NCBI RefSeq assembly: GCF_000835495.1
Contig: NW_015622546.1
Span: 3,838,955 to 3,902,954 of the forward strand
Reading direction: 5' to 3'
DNA: 64,000 nucleotides
Origin: Cladophialophora immunda
Taxonomy: Eukaryota; Ascomycota; Eurotiomycetes; Chaetothyriales; Herpotrichiellaceae
In this document: piece after piece, positions 1 through 11,280 of the stretch
Layout: each line of letters starts with the position of its first letter
Numbering within the stretch: the first letter of the stretch is position 1
Notes under the pieces: model-generated
What the model was told of the DNA's origin: nothing
What the model saw: only the letters and a program-made list of their open reading frames with translations
The model's database searches: none
Program-made: the position numbers and the translations under genes

Positions 1-790
1 AATAGAAGCCTCCTCGTTACCTTCCTTAGTAGCTGGAGCCTGACTGGCACCCTGAACACCGGCTTACCCAGGTCCCTCCAAATTTACACTTCGAATCGCA
101 TGGGCCGAGCTTCCCATCGTCAGGTGCTCTCGCTATATTCATTCTTAGAACCACCTCGCGAAGCTACGACTTTAGCCTCTTAAAGCCTCGTGCTCTTTCA
201 CCAGACCAACACCGAAACGTGGCACCGGCCCTCTCGCATGGGAGTGTGGTTCCGGGCTGAAAATAGGGCATCCCCAAGCGAAATCGTATTCAAGGAGTCT
301 ACCGGCCACTTAGCTTTATGCATACTACCTTCTTGAATGAGATAGGTATTTCCAGGCTCATTTTCATGCGAGCGCAAAACCTTCTGCAGGTTGTCATTTT
401 GAGTGATCAAATATCGTGTCTATCATGCTAATCCTCGAATGGATTTGATCCCGAAATGATTCATCCGAGTCCAAGCTCCAATTGCTTGTTGTGTGTTATG
501 TTTCCTTTCTTTTGGGAATCCAAAACGCCATCGACTTTTTGAGTCACGAATATCCTTTCCTCTCGTTGAGGGGGTTTCGGACGCCTTGGAATTGCCAGCA
601 GACGGACCGCCGTGTCTCTCCATGTGCAAGAATACCGGTCTGAAATCGAATCGCCTGTGTCGGTCGGATCGAGGTGAGGGCGGACGTCTTGCGAGAGGAG
701 AGACCCAAAGAGACCCAGAGATATCGACATCCGTGACGCCAAGTACCAACGCCTAGTTCCCTAACTCCAAACCCAGCCTGTCCTCATTGT
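1..790. other. No supported gene
   Basis: Only short overlapping frames on both strands, none with recognisable composition, splice structure or family motif. Probably intergenic, or the 3' flank of the minus-strand gene whose last exon ends at 791. Confidence 0.4.
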
Positions 791-1291
791 TCAAGACTTT
801 TGTGCATCCGCCTTGTTCTTCAGGTACAACCCCCCAATCCCCGATTTAGCTTTGTTGACCTTCTGCCGAGCGTTCACGGCTGCCGAATAGTGGGAGAAAG
901 AGAAGGAGGACCAGTCTCGGTAGTCTCGAGTCGGTCTGGACACCTCGACCACGCCTCTGGTGAGTTTCTTTTGAGGTTTGTCATACGTGAAGATATCTTC
1001 AAAGTCAAAGTCCTTGGACGACAGGTCGAGAGCATCGAAATTGGTCGAGGCCTTGTCCAACAGTTCTCGCTCCGCTTCCGACAGAGAAATGTCGAAGCTG
1101 GCAGTCCGGGCGTAAGGGACCAGCTGAACCTTGGGAGACAGGCGAGGTGAGATGGGAGTGATGGGTTGTGTAGATGCAGAGGACGACGTCGACGTCTTTC
1201 TTCCCATTGACGATCGGCCAGAATCTGAATCGACTGAACCTGGGCTATGTAGTGGCGGCGACCCAGACGAGTGTTTTGCGAAGCCTTCCAT
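791..1291 (-). CDS. Hypothetical Ser/Thr-rich protein, probably a terminal exon
   Basis: An open frame of about 166 codons from the first ATG at 1291; the frame stays open upstream to about 1347 without another ATG. The N-terminal half is Ser/Pro/Thr-rich and low in complexity. The C-terminal half looks like folded or motif-containing sequence: a segment beginning PYARTASFDISLSEAEREL, an acidic patch (KDFDFEDIF), and a basic Lys/Arg tail ending at 791. I do not recognise the family. The frame may be the last exon of a longer minus-strand gene, because an exon-like frame (about 1890-2020) ending at a GTAAGG/GTGAGT donor lies upstream. I could not join the two in phase, so only this part is called. 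Confidence 0.45.
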   Translation of the reverse strand: MEGFAKHSSGSPPLHSPGSVDSDSGRSSMGRKTSTSSSASTQPITPISPRLSPKVQLVPYARTASFDISLSEAERELLDKASTNFDALDLSSKDFDFEDIFTYDKPQKKLTRGVVEVSRPTRDYRDWSSFSFSHYSAAVNARQKVNKAKSGIGGLYLKNKADAQKS

Positions 1292-2595
1292 CCCCCCAAC
1301 GACCAATTGAGACGTGCCGGAGAAGTCGGCTCGAGAGAGATATTCAGAATATCACGTATCAAACTTGAGGGCCTTCAGACTCTTGCTATCAAGGTCGTCA
1401 AGTTGGTGTGAGGTCGAGGCAGAACGAGGTATTTCGTTCGGTCCAGGTGGCAGGCTGGCTCCAATCCTAGACGGTCGGGATGAGCTGTACACAGGACAAT
1501 GGACAGGGCCGAGCACGCAAAAAGGCTCCGGGCTTTGATGTCACTGGTGTTTCGTGTTGCCTGACGCTTCTCCACAAGTACAGGATACTCCAAACAGAAG
1601 GGCTGTGCGTTCACAGTCTTACGTGTGACGCCAGGAGGTGCTTTGCCGAAAGGAAGGAATCGGATAGCCAAAACCACTTTTTTCTTCAAACTTGAACTTG
1701 ACGGAGATGTCTATGCAGTCGTCCAAAATGGAGGAAATGCCTCGTCCCCTTATATTGTCACGCCCCAGAGGGGGATGAGCAGACAAGGCCGAAGAATGAG
1801 GACAAAGGAAGCCTGGCTTTAGACACATGCCATCTCGATTGGTGATGGCGACATCCAAGGAACGAATTAGACTCCAGGTACACTCACCTTACTCTTTTAT
1901 TGCGGGCTTTTAAGGTGCTCAGTTTGTCCTCCATTTCGCCTTGATGGAGTCCACTTGACAATTGCTCAAGAGTCATCGTCGATGGCGTCTTGTCCGCCGT
2001 GTGTTCTTCCCACCGCCTTCTGCCCCTCAGCTCAGGACAGGATAATGCTGGATTGCTGTGCCAAGCGAGGCAATCCGGAAGCCAAAGGAAACGCAAGACT
2101 ATGGGCTGGTCGTGATATTTGTTAGTCATAATCCATCATGGATGTCGGGGCAGTTGGCGTGGCACTCGGTGGCATGATGGTAGTGGGCTTTGGTGGCCCC
2201 TGTAGGTGGCCACTGGAATGGAAAATTTCATCTGCACGTGGACGGGTTCGTCCATGATTCGCCCTGGTTCGCGGTGTGCGATGATCCATTGGACCTGCAT
2301 GTTGCTTCTCCAAATGCAGCCTTTGTTGACACCTGTCATGGCTTGTTGCCAATCGACCGCCTTTGCACGAGCGCAGACCGGTGGTGAAAAGAGACGACAT
2401 CCAGGAAACGGGCTTCTAGAAATCCGTAAAAGAACACAATGCCACTTGTACAGTAGCCCAATCTATTTTCGTTCCAGACCTGCCACAGAGCTCTCGCCCG
2501 CTGGTGTCGGCGAAATCAATGGAGAAGGACTGCCTTCCCGGGATATCCATCGTACAAAATATGATACAATTTGGGGTGATGATGAGACATGGTCC
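1292..2595. other. Intergenic or unresolved upstream exons
   Basis: On the minus strand a short frame at about 1890-2020 (starting MTLEQLSSG, ending in KARNKRVR) runs into tandem donor-like sites GTAAGGTGAGT. A further minus frame at about 2136-2340 has protein-like composition. They may be 5' exons of the gene ending at 791 or a separate small gene. No confident model could be built. Confidence 0.3.
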
Positions 2596-5454
2596 TCAGG
2601 ATTCAACACTCTGTCCGGAGCCCTGTCTTTCCAATGGGATGGTATTATCCAATTCTTGCCTCAATGGTGCAATATCTTTCATTCCTCGTGCTTCTGTGGT
2701 TTCTCTCGTCGTTGCATTCCGCTCTGCTTTGGCGGCTCGAAGTCGACTACTCACACTGCTGATCCTACTTGTGAACCCCAGACTTCGTCGTGTCGCCGAG
2801 GGTCGAATGGCGACTTGGCTCTCGGGCGTAGCCTCTATCGGACTAGATGTAGCGGCTGGGACGATCGTTATTCGACCCCAAGGCTCTTTGGGTGTCACAG
2901 GAGTGTGCTCTTGAGCACCCACATTGCTTGCGTTGGACGATGGCGTGGCATACTTGCGTCTCGGGACCAGATGCGTGCTGATATGAGCAGGGAGCGGACT
3001 TCTGGTCACATTGGTCGCTTCAAGTGCCGCAGGGACAGGGTGTTGAGGCATGGGGTGTTGGGCGGTGTATTCTCTCGAGTACGCTGCTCGATCTCTCGCC
3101 ATTTGGCGATATGTACTCACCTCTGTCATAGCCCGGCTCACTGGTCTGACCGAAGGGCTGCTTTCCTCGTCGTCTGTGGTGCCATCCAGATTGTACCCAG
3201 GAGTACGCCTGCTCCGTACTAAGGTAGTTGAAGTCCGGCCCAGGCGCGACGATGTGGAGCTAGATATCTGAGGCAAGGCTGTAGGCGGTGTCTGATATGG
3301 GTTCTCAGGTGAAGTTGTCTGTGCGTTCAACGTGGCCCCGAGCGGCGCGCTGGTTCGTCGAGTCTCTAGCCGAGACTGGACACGGGAGGTGACTGGAGGT
3401 CGGTCATTAGGCTCGTTGCTGTATCTGCGGCTCCGCAGACCTGTAGAAGCTGACTGGAATGCATCGCGACTACCGGGTCTCGTCGCAGGTTGAGGAGGCT
3501 GCTTGTGATCTGCCAGTATCGCTATTGCCAATTCCGTCAAGCTTCTGCACATGCTTTCCGTTCGTCGACGAATTTGACGTTCCGAAACCGACGAGATCCC
3601 AATGGTGCTTGCAGCGCCGCTATGCCCTTCTGGATTCATCATCATGGACAATTGTAAGGCATCTTGAGCGGTTGCTTGTAGCTTCTGATAAACATCATTA
3701 CTGAGGACAGCTTTGGCATTACCAAGCGCCTCGTGGAGATTCGGATGGATATTAGACGGGATTCCTTCGATCGCGGATTGCAGTTGCGCCACTGCTGGCT
3801 TGTGCTTTGGAGAGGACGACATGGTCGTCGCTGCCGTCGTCGCCGTCTTTGGTCTCTCTGACGTTGTCATTGCTGCAGCCGAGGACGGTGGGAGCTTCCC
3901 AGTAAGTTCGAGCTTTCTGATTCTCGACTTCAGATCATCCAGCTCGTCCCAAACTGTCGAAGGAGCGGTTGTGGAGATGGTTGACTCGGTGGCATTGTGA
4001 TCGGGTACGCGGGGCCGATCAAGAAATGCAGACTCTGAGACCAAGCGGCTGTTCCGAGCTGTACTCGGGCGCGAAAAAGTACGCACGGGTTCTGTATTGG
4101 TGTTGGTGTTTGAATTTGTGGTGGAATATCGTCTTGATGTGGCTCTCCGAGGCAGATCCGCAGGATGAGTACTCTGGGTTTCGAGAGTCCCGTCTCGGAT
4201 TGAGCCGTCTTGGGTATACGTTCGCGAAAGCGCCCCCGGCACATGTTGGCCTAGAGAAGATCGCTTGCTGTAGTAATTCAGTGCCTCTGATCGACCAGCA
4301 ACACTCGAAGTGTCGAATCGCTCCTGTATGGGAGAAGATTTGTAGCCGGTAGAAGGCCGCGTACTCGAAAAGAAAGGAAGTGAAACTCTCGACCGCCTCT
4401 TGTCAAGTTTAGATTGAACCTGATTCCCACGCGACGAGTCGGTCCTCGCAATGTTCAAAAACAAATCTTCACTCTTCTTCTCATCACTACTGGAACCCTT
4501 GGTGTCCTCCTCAGAAGATATAGGTTTTAATAATTGCGGTTCAGAGTTCTCCTTCTCTTGCAGGTCGGTCTGAAGCACGGCCGTGACTTGTTCTTGACTC
4601 ATGGTCGAGTTGGGGGTAAGCACACTCTGTGTATCTGCGGTCTCCGGGCTCGATACTTCCAGAGTGGTAGCCTCGTCTGCCGAAGAGTCGGTCGTTGACG
4701 GGGTCTGATCTGGTTTCACGGGCGACAGTCGCGCTTGAGCAGGCTCGACGGCTGGAATGGGTTCATTGGCCTTGGAAGGGGACGAGTCACGCGTTGTATC
4801 GTTCGTAGATCTCGTGGACGGGTTTCGATCCAGTCGGATGCGGTCTTGCGATAGGGTTCGCTGCGTGCTGTAGGACGGAGGTGGGCCACAGACCGTCTCG
4901 ACGCCGTAGCTGCTGTGTGAGGCAGGGGGTCTTTTTTGCGAAGGAGATCGCTGGAGCGTATTAGAGTTTGTTCGACGTAAAGGGGTGGAAGGTTGGCTGA
5001 TCCCGGAAGACGAAGAGGGACGATTATCGTTCGGGTCGGGGTCGAGGGAGATGCTGAAGGAGGGAACACTCAAGGTCTTTGAGATTCCTACTGGCTTGCG
5101 CATTCCAGGGGACGGCTGTAGCACGGATGATGAATTGGGAGCAGGGGCATTGGAGGACAGTTTGGGTTTCTTGCGCAGCGGAGGCCGAAATAATGTCAAG
5201 TCATGGTTGGCATCTGCAATGCGGGCCGGATAGAAATGGGGATAGGGAGGGCGCGGTGGGAAATCGGCAGGGCTGCGAGCATCAAGATCATGACGGGTCC
5301 CCCGGGCATCTAGTGTATAGTACGGCAGAGAAGGATGATGGTGATGAGCAGGAGGATAAGGTGTGGTAGTTGTGGTCAAGGTTGAAGTCGAGATCTGGGT
5401 TGGGAGTGAAGATGAAGTTGAAGGTGAAGGTTTGGTGGTGAGCGTGTCGTCCAT
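2596..5454 (-). CDS. Large intrinsically disordered conserved fungal protein
   Basis: A single open frame of 952 codons from the ATG at 5454; the frame stays open 50 codons further upstream to 5604, but that part reads like leader. Most of the protein is Ser/Thr/Pro/Arg-rich and predicted disordered. Two islands look conserved. The first is a short charged helix around residues 490-510 (motif WDELDDLKSRIRKLELTGKL). The second is a helical block of about 90 residues just after it (IHPNLHEALGNAKAVLSND and following), typical of a set of filamentous-fungal proteins often labelled only as LPXTG-motif or hypothetical. A second basic motif near the C-terminus (RISSVSSRLRAAKAER) looks like a binding helix. 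There is no signal peptide or membrane segment. The role is unknown; cytoskeletal or cell-polarity scaffolding is a guess from composition. A GTGAGT inside the frame near 3120 could be a cryptic donor, but no intron was needed. Confidence 0.7.
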   Translation of the reverse strand: MDDTLTTKPSPSTSSSLPTQISTSTLTTTTTPYPPAHHHHPSLPYYTLDARGTRHDLDARSPADFPPRPPYPHFYPARIADANHDLTLFRPPLRKKPKLSSNAPAPNSSSVLQPSPGMRKPVGISKTLSVPSFSISLDPDPNDNRPSSSSGISQPSTPLRRTNSNTLQRSPSQKRPPASHSSYGVETVCGPPPSYSTQRTLSQDRIRLDRNPSTRSTNDTTRDSSPSKANEPIPAVEPAQARLSPVKPDQTPSTTDSSADEATTLEVSSPETADTQSVLTPNSTMSQEQVTAVLQTDLQEKENSEPQLLKPISSEEDTKGSSSDEKKSEDLFLNIARTDSSRGNQVQSKLDKRRSRVSLPFFSSTRPSTGYKSSPIQERFDTSSVAGRSEALNYYSKRSSLGQHVPGALSRTYTQDGSIRDGTLETQSTHPADLPRRATSRRYSTTNSNTNTNTEPVRTFSRPSTARNSRLVSESAFLDRPRVPDHNATESTISTTAPSTVWDELDDLKSRIRKLELTGKLPPSSAAAMTTSERPKTATTAATTMSSSPKHKPAVAQLQSAIEGIPSNIHPNLHEALGNAKAVLSNDVYQKLQATAQDALQLSMMMNPEGHSGAASTIGISSVSERQIRRRTESMCRSLTELAIAILADHKQPPQPATRPGSRDAFQSASTGLRSRRYSNEPNDRPPVTSRVQSRLETRRTSAPLGATLNAQTTSPENPYQTPPTALPQISSSTSSRLGRTSTTLVRSRRTPGYNLDGTTDDEESSPSVRPVSRAMTEVSTYRQMARDRAAYSREYTAQHPMPQHPVPAALEATNVTRSPLPAHISTHLVPRRKYATPSSNASNVGAQEHTPVTPKEPWGRITIVPAATSSPIEATPESQVAIRPSATRRSLGFTSRISSVSSRLRAAKAERNATTRETTEARGMKDIAPLRQELDNTIPLERQGSGQSVES

Positions 5455-6636
5455 GTGCCCTCGCCGAAGCTCATTTGATCCATGGATCATCCAATCCTTG
5501 CTAGCCCCGTCTCGCTTGTGGATGGTGAAATCCCCTACAACGGCACGTCCAGCACTTGTTTCTCGTTGTCCATTTCTCCAGAGAGGGCATGGAATCTCCT
5601 GCAATAACGGGGGAGAGAGAAGATGGGCGCGTTTCTACGGGACAGCTACTTCTTAATCTATGGTGGAGGGAGGAGTCTGGGCCCGTGAGCCTGTGAGCTG
5701 CCTCATTCTCCCTCGTCTAGGTTCGTCCCCCAGCAACTAGCAAGCCTCGGAAGATTTGTGATGGAAAGTGTGATATCTCAGAAATGCTGCTGCTCTCAGT
5801 GCCGCATGCCCTGGTGCCCGTGTCGCGTCTTTGTTTGTGTGGGAAAGGGGCACGAGTTCGCCGCCTATGATTCGACCCGGTAAATCCATGTCCAGGCCTG
5901 ATCCCCCAGGCCAACGGGCACTAAATCTTCAGGCACAGACGCTATTTCCAGTTAAAGCAAAGCGCCAGAGACCGGTACTTCGGGCTCTAATGTTTGAGGC
6001 TTACCCCGAAGTGCCCCCCATCAACCCCCTATTGATTATGGTCTCCGCTCTTCCCTGCAAGCTCAAGATTATCACATCTCTGAAGCCGCAGCCGTTCCTC
6101 AGGTTGCCCTCAGTGATTCCGACATCGTCCCAATGCCGTCGATCCCTTCTCATATGATACTGCTTCTAGTCTACGTGCACTAGGGGAAACAGAGAATAAG
6201 AAATCTCCTCGCTGCACCGACGAGGACGCCCTTCTGTCTTCTTACAACGCATTGTTCTTCGGGTCGGCTTCGGATATGCAAGCTGCGCAGCGAGGAAACT
6301 AATGCAAGGAACGAAAGTTGCTCTATGCGGTCGCCCCTGCTCATTGCCACTCGGCTGATCCTTCGGTTTCGTCGCGAAATGTCTGGGAAGAGGACTATCT
6401 ACAAGAGAGAGAGAGAGAGAGACACACACATACAACCTGGGATGCGCACGGTGAGGTAAAGACAGCGGAAAGCTGCTCCTTCGCCCAGTAGGGAATGGAG
6501 AGTCTTTCTCAAATTGTGACATGAGTCACTTGCAACTGCCAGGTTTGAGCTCCTGATCTCGAGGGGAAAAAAAGGGAAAACCCCTCCCTCCTTGACATAC
6601 TCTCCCTATCCCAACGAGCACATCATTATCAACAAG
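5455..6636. promoter_or_regulatory. Divergent promoter region
   Basis: About 1.2 kb between the minus-strand disordered protein and the plus-strand phosphoesterase, so it should carry both promoters and 5' leaders. Apart from the dinucleotide repeat at 6404-6430 no defined element was identified. Confidence 0.4.
6404..6430. repeat. (AG)n/(AC)n microsatellite
   Basis: An uninterrupted AG dinucleotide run passes directly into an AC run, about 200 bp upstream of the phosphoesterase start codon. Confidence 0.9.
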
Positions 6637-7812
6637 ATGACTACCAGGCGGACTCGTATCGTTTGTATATCTGATACTCACAATCAAACTCCGAAGCTTC
6701 CCGCTGGAGACATACTTGTTCACGCGGGCGACCTCAGCAACCAAGGCACATATTCAGAGCTTCAGAAGACTGTTGACTGGATTAGGAAATCGCAGTTTCA
6801 GATCAAACTCGTCGTCTGCGGGAATCACGATGTCACCTGCGATGTCCCATTCTATCAAAAGTACGGTGGCTACTTCCACAATAAGAGACCGGAAGATCCT
6901 CAGCGTTGCCTCGACTTGCTCCGCGCGGATCCTTCGATTGTCTTTCTCAATCATGAGGCCAAGCAGGTTCGCATCAACCACGGGGACGGCCTTGTGTCCT
7001 TGATCAAGGTCTTTGGTTCCCCATATTCACCTGCACATGGTTTTTGGGCCTTTGGCTACTCGCCAGAGACTGCGCCTCCATTATGGGATCAGATCCCTCT
7101 AGATTCAGATATCGTGGTGACGCACACGCCCGCCAAGTTTCACCGCGACGAATGTGGGAAACGTGGCACAGCAGGATGCGAAATCCTCCGTCAGGCCTTA
7201 TGGAGGGTCCGCCCCAGGTTGTTCGTATGTGGGCACATTCACGAAGCCTATGGTGTTGAGGCCGTCACATGGGACCTATCCTCTCCTAACCTCAGATACA
7301 AAGAACAGAGCGTCCGAAGGTGGGAGGACCCAGATCCAGATTCCAAGAAGCAATTCCTCATCGATCTGTCCTCGAGAGCCAAGTCCCTAGCCTTGCGCAA
7401 TGACGGAGCCATTGGCAATCTGATACCACCAAAACAACCGTCGAGGATTCGGGGTGTCGAAGTTGATGGCACTGTTGATGATGCCAGCACAGATCAGCAA
7501 GACAAAAGCAGATCATTCCCAAATGTCCCACCTCCCCCAACACCTCCCTTCCCTGACTTCAAAAAAGCTGAGAGGCCGATCCCTTCTACGCCTGATTTTC
7601 CGAGCATCAAGCATCTTGGAACTCGTGGTCAGGGCGGTGCGGCATCAAGCCCTAGGTCTGACCAAGAAGCACTGTCCGGTCGAGAGGGAAGGGCGGAGAC
7701 TTGTGTGGTCAACGCAGCTTATATGGGGTCAAATTGGCCTCACAAGGGCGGCAAAAAGTTTCATAAGCCTGTTGTGGTCGACCTGGATTTGCCGGTTGTG
7801 AATGAGAAATAG
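6637..7812 (+). CDS. Calcineurin-like metallophosphoesterase (MPPED-type)
   Basis: A 391-codon single-exon frame from the ATG at 6637. An upstream in-frame ATG at 6592 would add 15 residues, but the domain starts directly after the second Met. The N-terminal 220 residues carry the metallophosphatase signature in order: ISDTH (first metal ligands), HAGDLSNQG, CGNHDVT and the C-terminal CGHIHEAYG. The family hydrolyses phosphoesters with a two-metal centre; this subgroup resembles the MPPED1/MPPED2 (239AB) phosphodiesterase-like proteins, for which the physiological substrate is generally not known. The C-terminal 170 residues are Pro/Ser-rich and look disordered. No signal peptide or membrane segment is seen, so a cytosolic location is likely. 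Confidence 0.88.
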   Translation: MTTRRTRIVCISDTHNQTPKLPAGDILVHAGDLSNQGTYSELQKTVDWIRKSQFQIKLVVCGNHDVTCDVPFYQKYGGYFHNKRPEDPQRCLDLLRADPSIVFLNHEAKQVRINHGDGLVSLIKVFGSPYSPAHGFWAFGYSPETAPPLWDQIPLDSDIVVTHTPAKFHRDECGKRGTAGCEILRQALWRVRPRLFVCGHIHEAYGVEAVTWDLSSPNLRYKEQSVRRWEDPDPDSKKQFLIDLSSRAKSLALRNDGAIGNLIPPKQPSRIRGVEVDGTVDDASTDQQDKSRSFPNVPPPPTPPFPDFKKAERPIPSTPDFPSIKHLGTRGQGGAASSPRSDQEALSGREGRAETCVVNAAYMGSNWPHKGGKKFHKPVVVDLDLPVVNEK

Positions 7813-8787
7813 ATCGACCAAGGCGTGCGGGATGAAGAAGGGTGGTGTGAACCCGTGGTTCTATGTCAGCTTCTGACGTGACCGGACCATTCACGATGAG
7901 CTGGCTCTCGGGAGTCTGTTCATGCCTATGCAACGGGACAATACCCTCTAGCTTGTGGTGGCAAAGGTATTTGCACCATTCCCATAGGGACAGGATGGCA
8001 ACATTTAGGACCGGCAAGATCTTTACTGGGAGACTTTTCATCATTGTCACCAAAGCAGGGTTCCTTTCTCCCGGTATTGGTGGCAGCGCCTCCATGAACA
8101 ACATCGAAGATTCCCAGAATACTCTGCCTCAGGCGCTGTCTTACCGTCAGCAAAAGTCCTATCAAGTCAGGCAAGCAAGGATGCGGCACACTGCACCTCA
8201 GAGGATGTATGAGCTGTATCAGCCAAGAGAATGGCAGGGAGCCGAAGGGCATTTTGGTCCCCTGCGACCACATGAGTCCTATCGTGGAAAGGACCCGGAC
8301 GTCATTCCTGGTTCGCAACGGTTGCCAGCACATCTTGTCTGGGTAACAATCTCACCTTGCACAAACCCTGTTTAGGACCATGGCAGAACCATCGTGGAAA
8401 TTGCCCACTTCCCATGACCCTTGCTATCAGCTCTTCCTTCCATCGACGTGGCATTGCCATGTGCGGCGGGAGTCGAAATCTAGGGAACCGACATCGGATC
8501 AAATCCCGGGATGCTGTTCTAGACAGCGAAAGACAAGGCTTTTCGAGATCACACCGGAATCTGCAAACAGGGACATCATTTCGCAGGGAGCTTTAAAACA
8601 AAACCATATTGTGTTTTCGTCGTTGACAAAAGAGAATAGTATCAAGGAATACACGCCTCATCCGTCATCCACAACCCACAGTCTGGTGCGAGAAAGTCTT
8701 ATCCATATCCCAACCCAACCTGATGTTGTTCGTGAGGTCGCACAACCAACAAGACTGCCATAGCCCCCGCAAAAGATGCCTGGAATC
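7813..8787. other. Convergent intergenic region, no gene seen
   Basis: Lies between the 3' ends of two convergent genes and should hold both 3' UTRs and terminators. Only overlapping frames without family features are present. Confidence 0.45.
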
Positions 8788-9920
8788 TCAGAATATAATC
8801 CACGCGCCATAAGTTTGGTACTCCCAGTCCCGATCTCGTTCAATACGTCTTGCATTATTGATTCTTGCCGAGTCTCGTCTGCTGCCACGATCAGCCCCGT
8901 GCATGGAATCAATCCTAGCGGAGTTTCTCTCTTTTGGTCTCCGTCTACCTTGCCTCTGTGCTGGCGATGCACTGGATCGTGTATCCGCGCCGGCATGCTC
9001 GCCAGCAGTGGCTGTAGCTGGTGTAGCAGAAGCGGCAACATTCCCCCTTCTGCGACTGCCTCGCGAAGACGGCAGAAGTGCTGGCGACGGTGGAGGAGGA
9101 TACCACGGCATAGAGGAGAGCGGGATGTCTCTTGCATCCTCCATACTGGGACCCTGTCCCATGTTCATGTTGAGGTTGGTTTCCATGCCGAGGGTAGACG
9201 TGCTCCAGTTGATCTCCTTTGTATCGTCAAGCTGTAACTGAGAGAGGGGATGGCTTTGCTTTCTGTTCTTGTTCTTTCTCCTGCTTCCGGAGCAGTTGAA
9301 GCACATCACGTCGACCACTTTGTTCCAGAGATTCTTTCCGCACCGGGATCGCTGCTGGGCGGCGGCTGGGGTCGCCCCCGTTTCCACTACCGACATCACC
9401 ATCCTGACTTTGTCGCTCGTCGCTATTTGAGACTCGTGGGCCTTTCAAACAGACAAAATCGTGCTCCTTAGAAGCCGGTATACCACACAATCCCGACCGA
9501 TCTTCCTTGGGGATAGGCGCTGAATGCTTTCCCCAGACCGTTAATTGCCTTGCGACCCCAGCGACGCACTCGTGGCTCCTCTCTGATCGAATCGCTCGAC
9601 GCCGAGGAAACCGAGGACGATCTCGTTGTCGAGGAACGGAAGAACTTGATGGACTTTGTCGAGGTGGAGGATTGAGTGGCTGTCGATGCTTGGGTTGTCC
9701 GGCGTCGGGGTTGTGGTTGTGCGTGGACTTGGGCTGCTGGGAAAGCCTGTGGTTGATGCTGTGCTGGGAGATGGGATGGAAACGTGGACATGAATGTCAT
9801 TCTGGTTGTGCTTTTGCAGCCCGCCGTGGGAGGGCTTTGATATTGATGCTTGGTCGTCCTCGGAGTCAACCTTGTAGGGGAGTTCCGGCAGACTGATTCG
9901 GCGAGGAAGGGTGCTTGCAT
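8788..9920 (-). CDS. Hypothetical Ser/Pro-rich protein, two exons
   Basis: The model joins exon 1 (9920-9484) to exon 2 (9403-8788), giving 350 residues. The 80-nt intron uses GTATAC as donor and AAAGTCAG as acceptor. The phase is exact: TG before the donor and G after the acceptor rebuild a Trp codon, and the second frame then runs 204 codons. The protein is basic and low in complexity (Gln/Pro-rich, then Ser-rich). A WGRKAINGLGKAFSAYPQG segment sits before the splice, and a short cysteine pair (MCFNCSGSRRK) after it. The C-terminus is an arginine-rich helix ending DWEYQTYGAWIIF. I do not recognise a domain. An unpaired exon or an earlier stop cannot be excluded. Confidence 0.55.
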
Positions 9921-11280
9921 AGAAGCTCTTCAGATGACAATATATACGTGGTGGTTCATCGAGTTGGGGATTTTGTCACTTGTTCCCTGACCAATCCCTC
10001 TTTTCCGTCGGACTCGTAACCCTCTGAGGTAGCACGGGGGGATTGAGAACTACAAAAGCAGGATCAAGAGCGAACAGGTCTCACATTATATCTTGGAATG
10101 GACGAGTGCGAGGCAACGTAGTTCAGGATTGACAGCTGCCAGACTAACAGGGTGACATGTCTGGCCTAACCATCTCGAAGCACCACCCATTCATTCACTC
10201 ACACTTACACGCACACTCACACTCTCGCCCGTATGAGGGATGACAGGGGGTGGGGAGAACGAACAAGAACTCGTATCCAGCAGTAGGGTTGCAGATCGCA
10301 CCTGGAGCCCCCATCCCTCATCCTTTGTTAGGACAGGATAAACGAACCTGGAATGCGCCACCGCACGTCCCCCCATTCGTTTGTTGTCAGGGCAGGAAGC
10401 TCTCCCACGGGTAAAACTCGTCTGCTGTGTTAATCGCTGGATTGGGAAAGGGAAGAAGCGAAAAAGGCCTGGCGCCGCGGGCTGATTTGACGAGGCGAGG
10501 AAGGGGAATGAAGTAAGCAGCAAGCCTGACGTGAGACCCTAAAGGTTCCAACGTCGTGGGAGAGGGGAGAGAAAGAGAGGGATGAGAGAGAAATTGCCCC
10601 CCTCCCCTCCCTCGTATTATGATAGGTTGGACGGAGAAATCCTTTTGGATAAAGACTTCTCAGCAGTAAGTAGTAGTGTCCCAGAGTTCGTGTGCACTTG
10701 GGGGCCAGAAACCGCTCTGAAAGGAATTGGATACGTGGTGGCAGTAGTGATGGAGGTGGAACAAGATAAGCCTACAGTGTGACACCAATGCGTTGTTCGT
10801 CATCCAACAAGTTTTGCCATCAGTCCAACGGTCATGAACGAGATAGGGGAGGTTTTTCCTACCAAAAAGAAACCAAAGGGAGATAATTCTCGGATACGTC
10901 TCCAGAAGTATAGAATGGGTTCTTCTAAGTTCTGGCTCTGACTAAACATTATTCCCCAACGCCGATCGCCTTCCCTATCCTGTCCCTGTAAGAGAAATGA
11001 ACGTGGTAGCATCGTATATGTATTCCAACCACTTGAGAGCTGGATACATGTCATGGATGCCTGATCGACCCCAAGTAAGAAATCATCTTCAAGTTCCTTC
11101 CTATACCCTCGTAAACGGTCAGGCCTCTTCAGAGACCATTCAAATCATGGAGACGTAGGACCCACTTGACACACCGTCGCGAATGTCGTCGAGACACCTG
11201 GCAATCAACGGGCACCCTAATGGGTGTTCTGGATTGTGGCAAACTGTAAGGGACGGTGACGTTGGTCGAAAATACCACGC
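9921..11280. other. Intergenic region, no gene seen
   Basis: Upstream of the minus-strand hypothetical gene and downstream of the minus-strand cysteine dioxygenase. Frames here are short and unsupported. Confidence 0.4.

Noticed and set aside
2206..3222. Plus-strand frame of 338 codons
   Set aside because: Mostly antisense to the large disordered protein; Cys/Arg/Ser-rich shadow composition.
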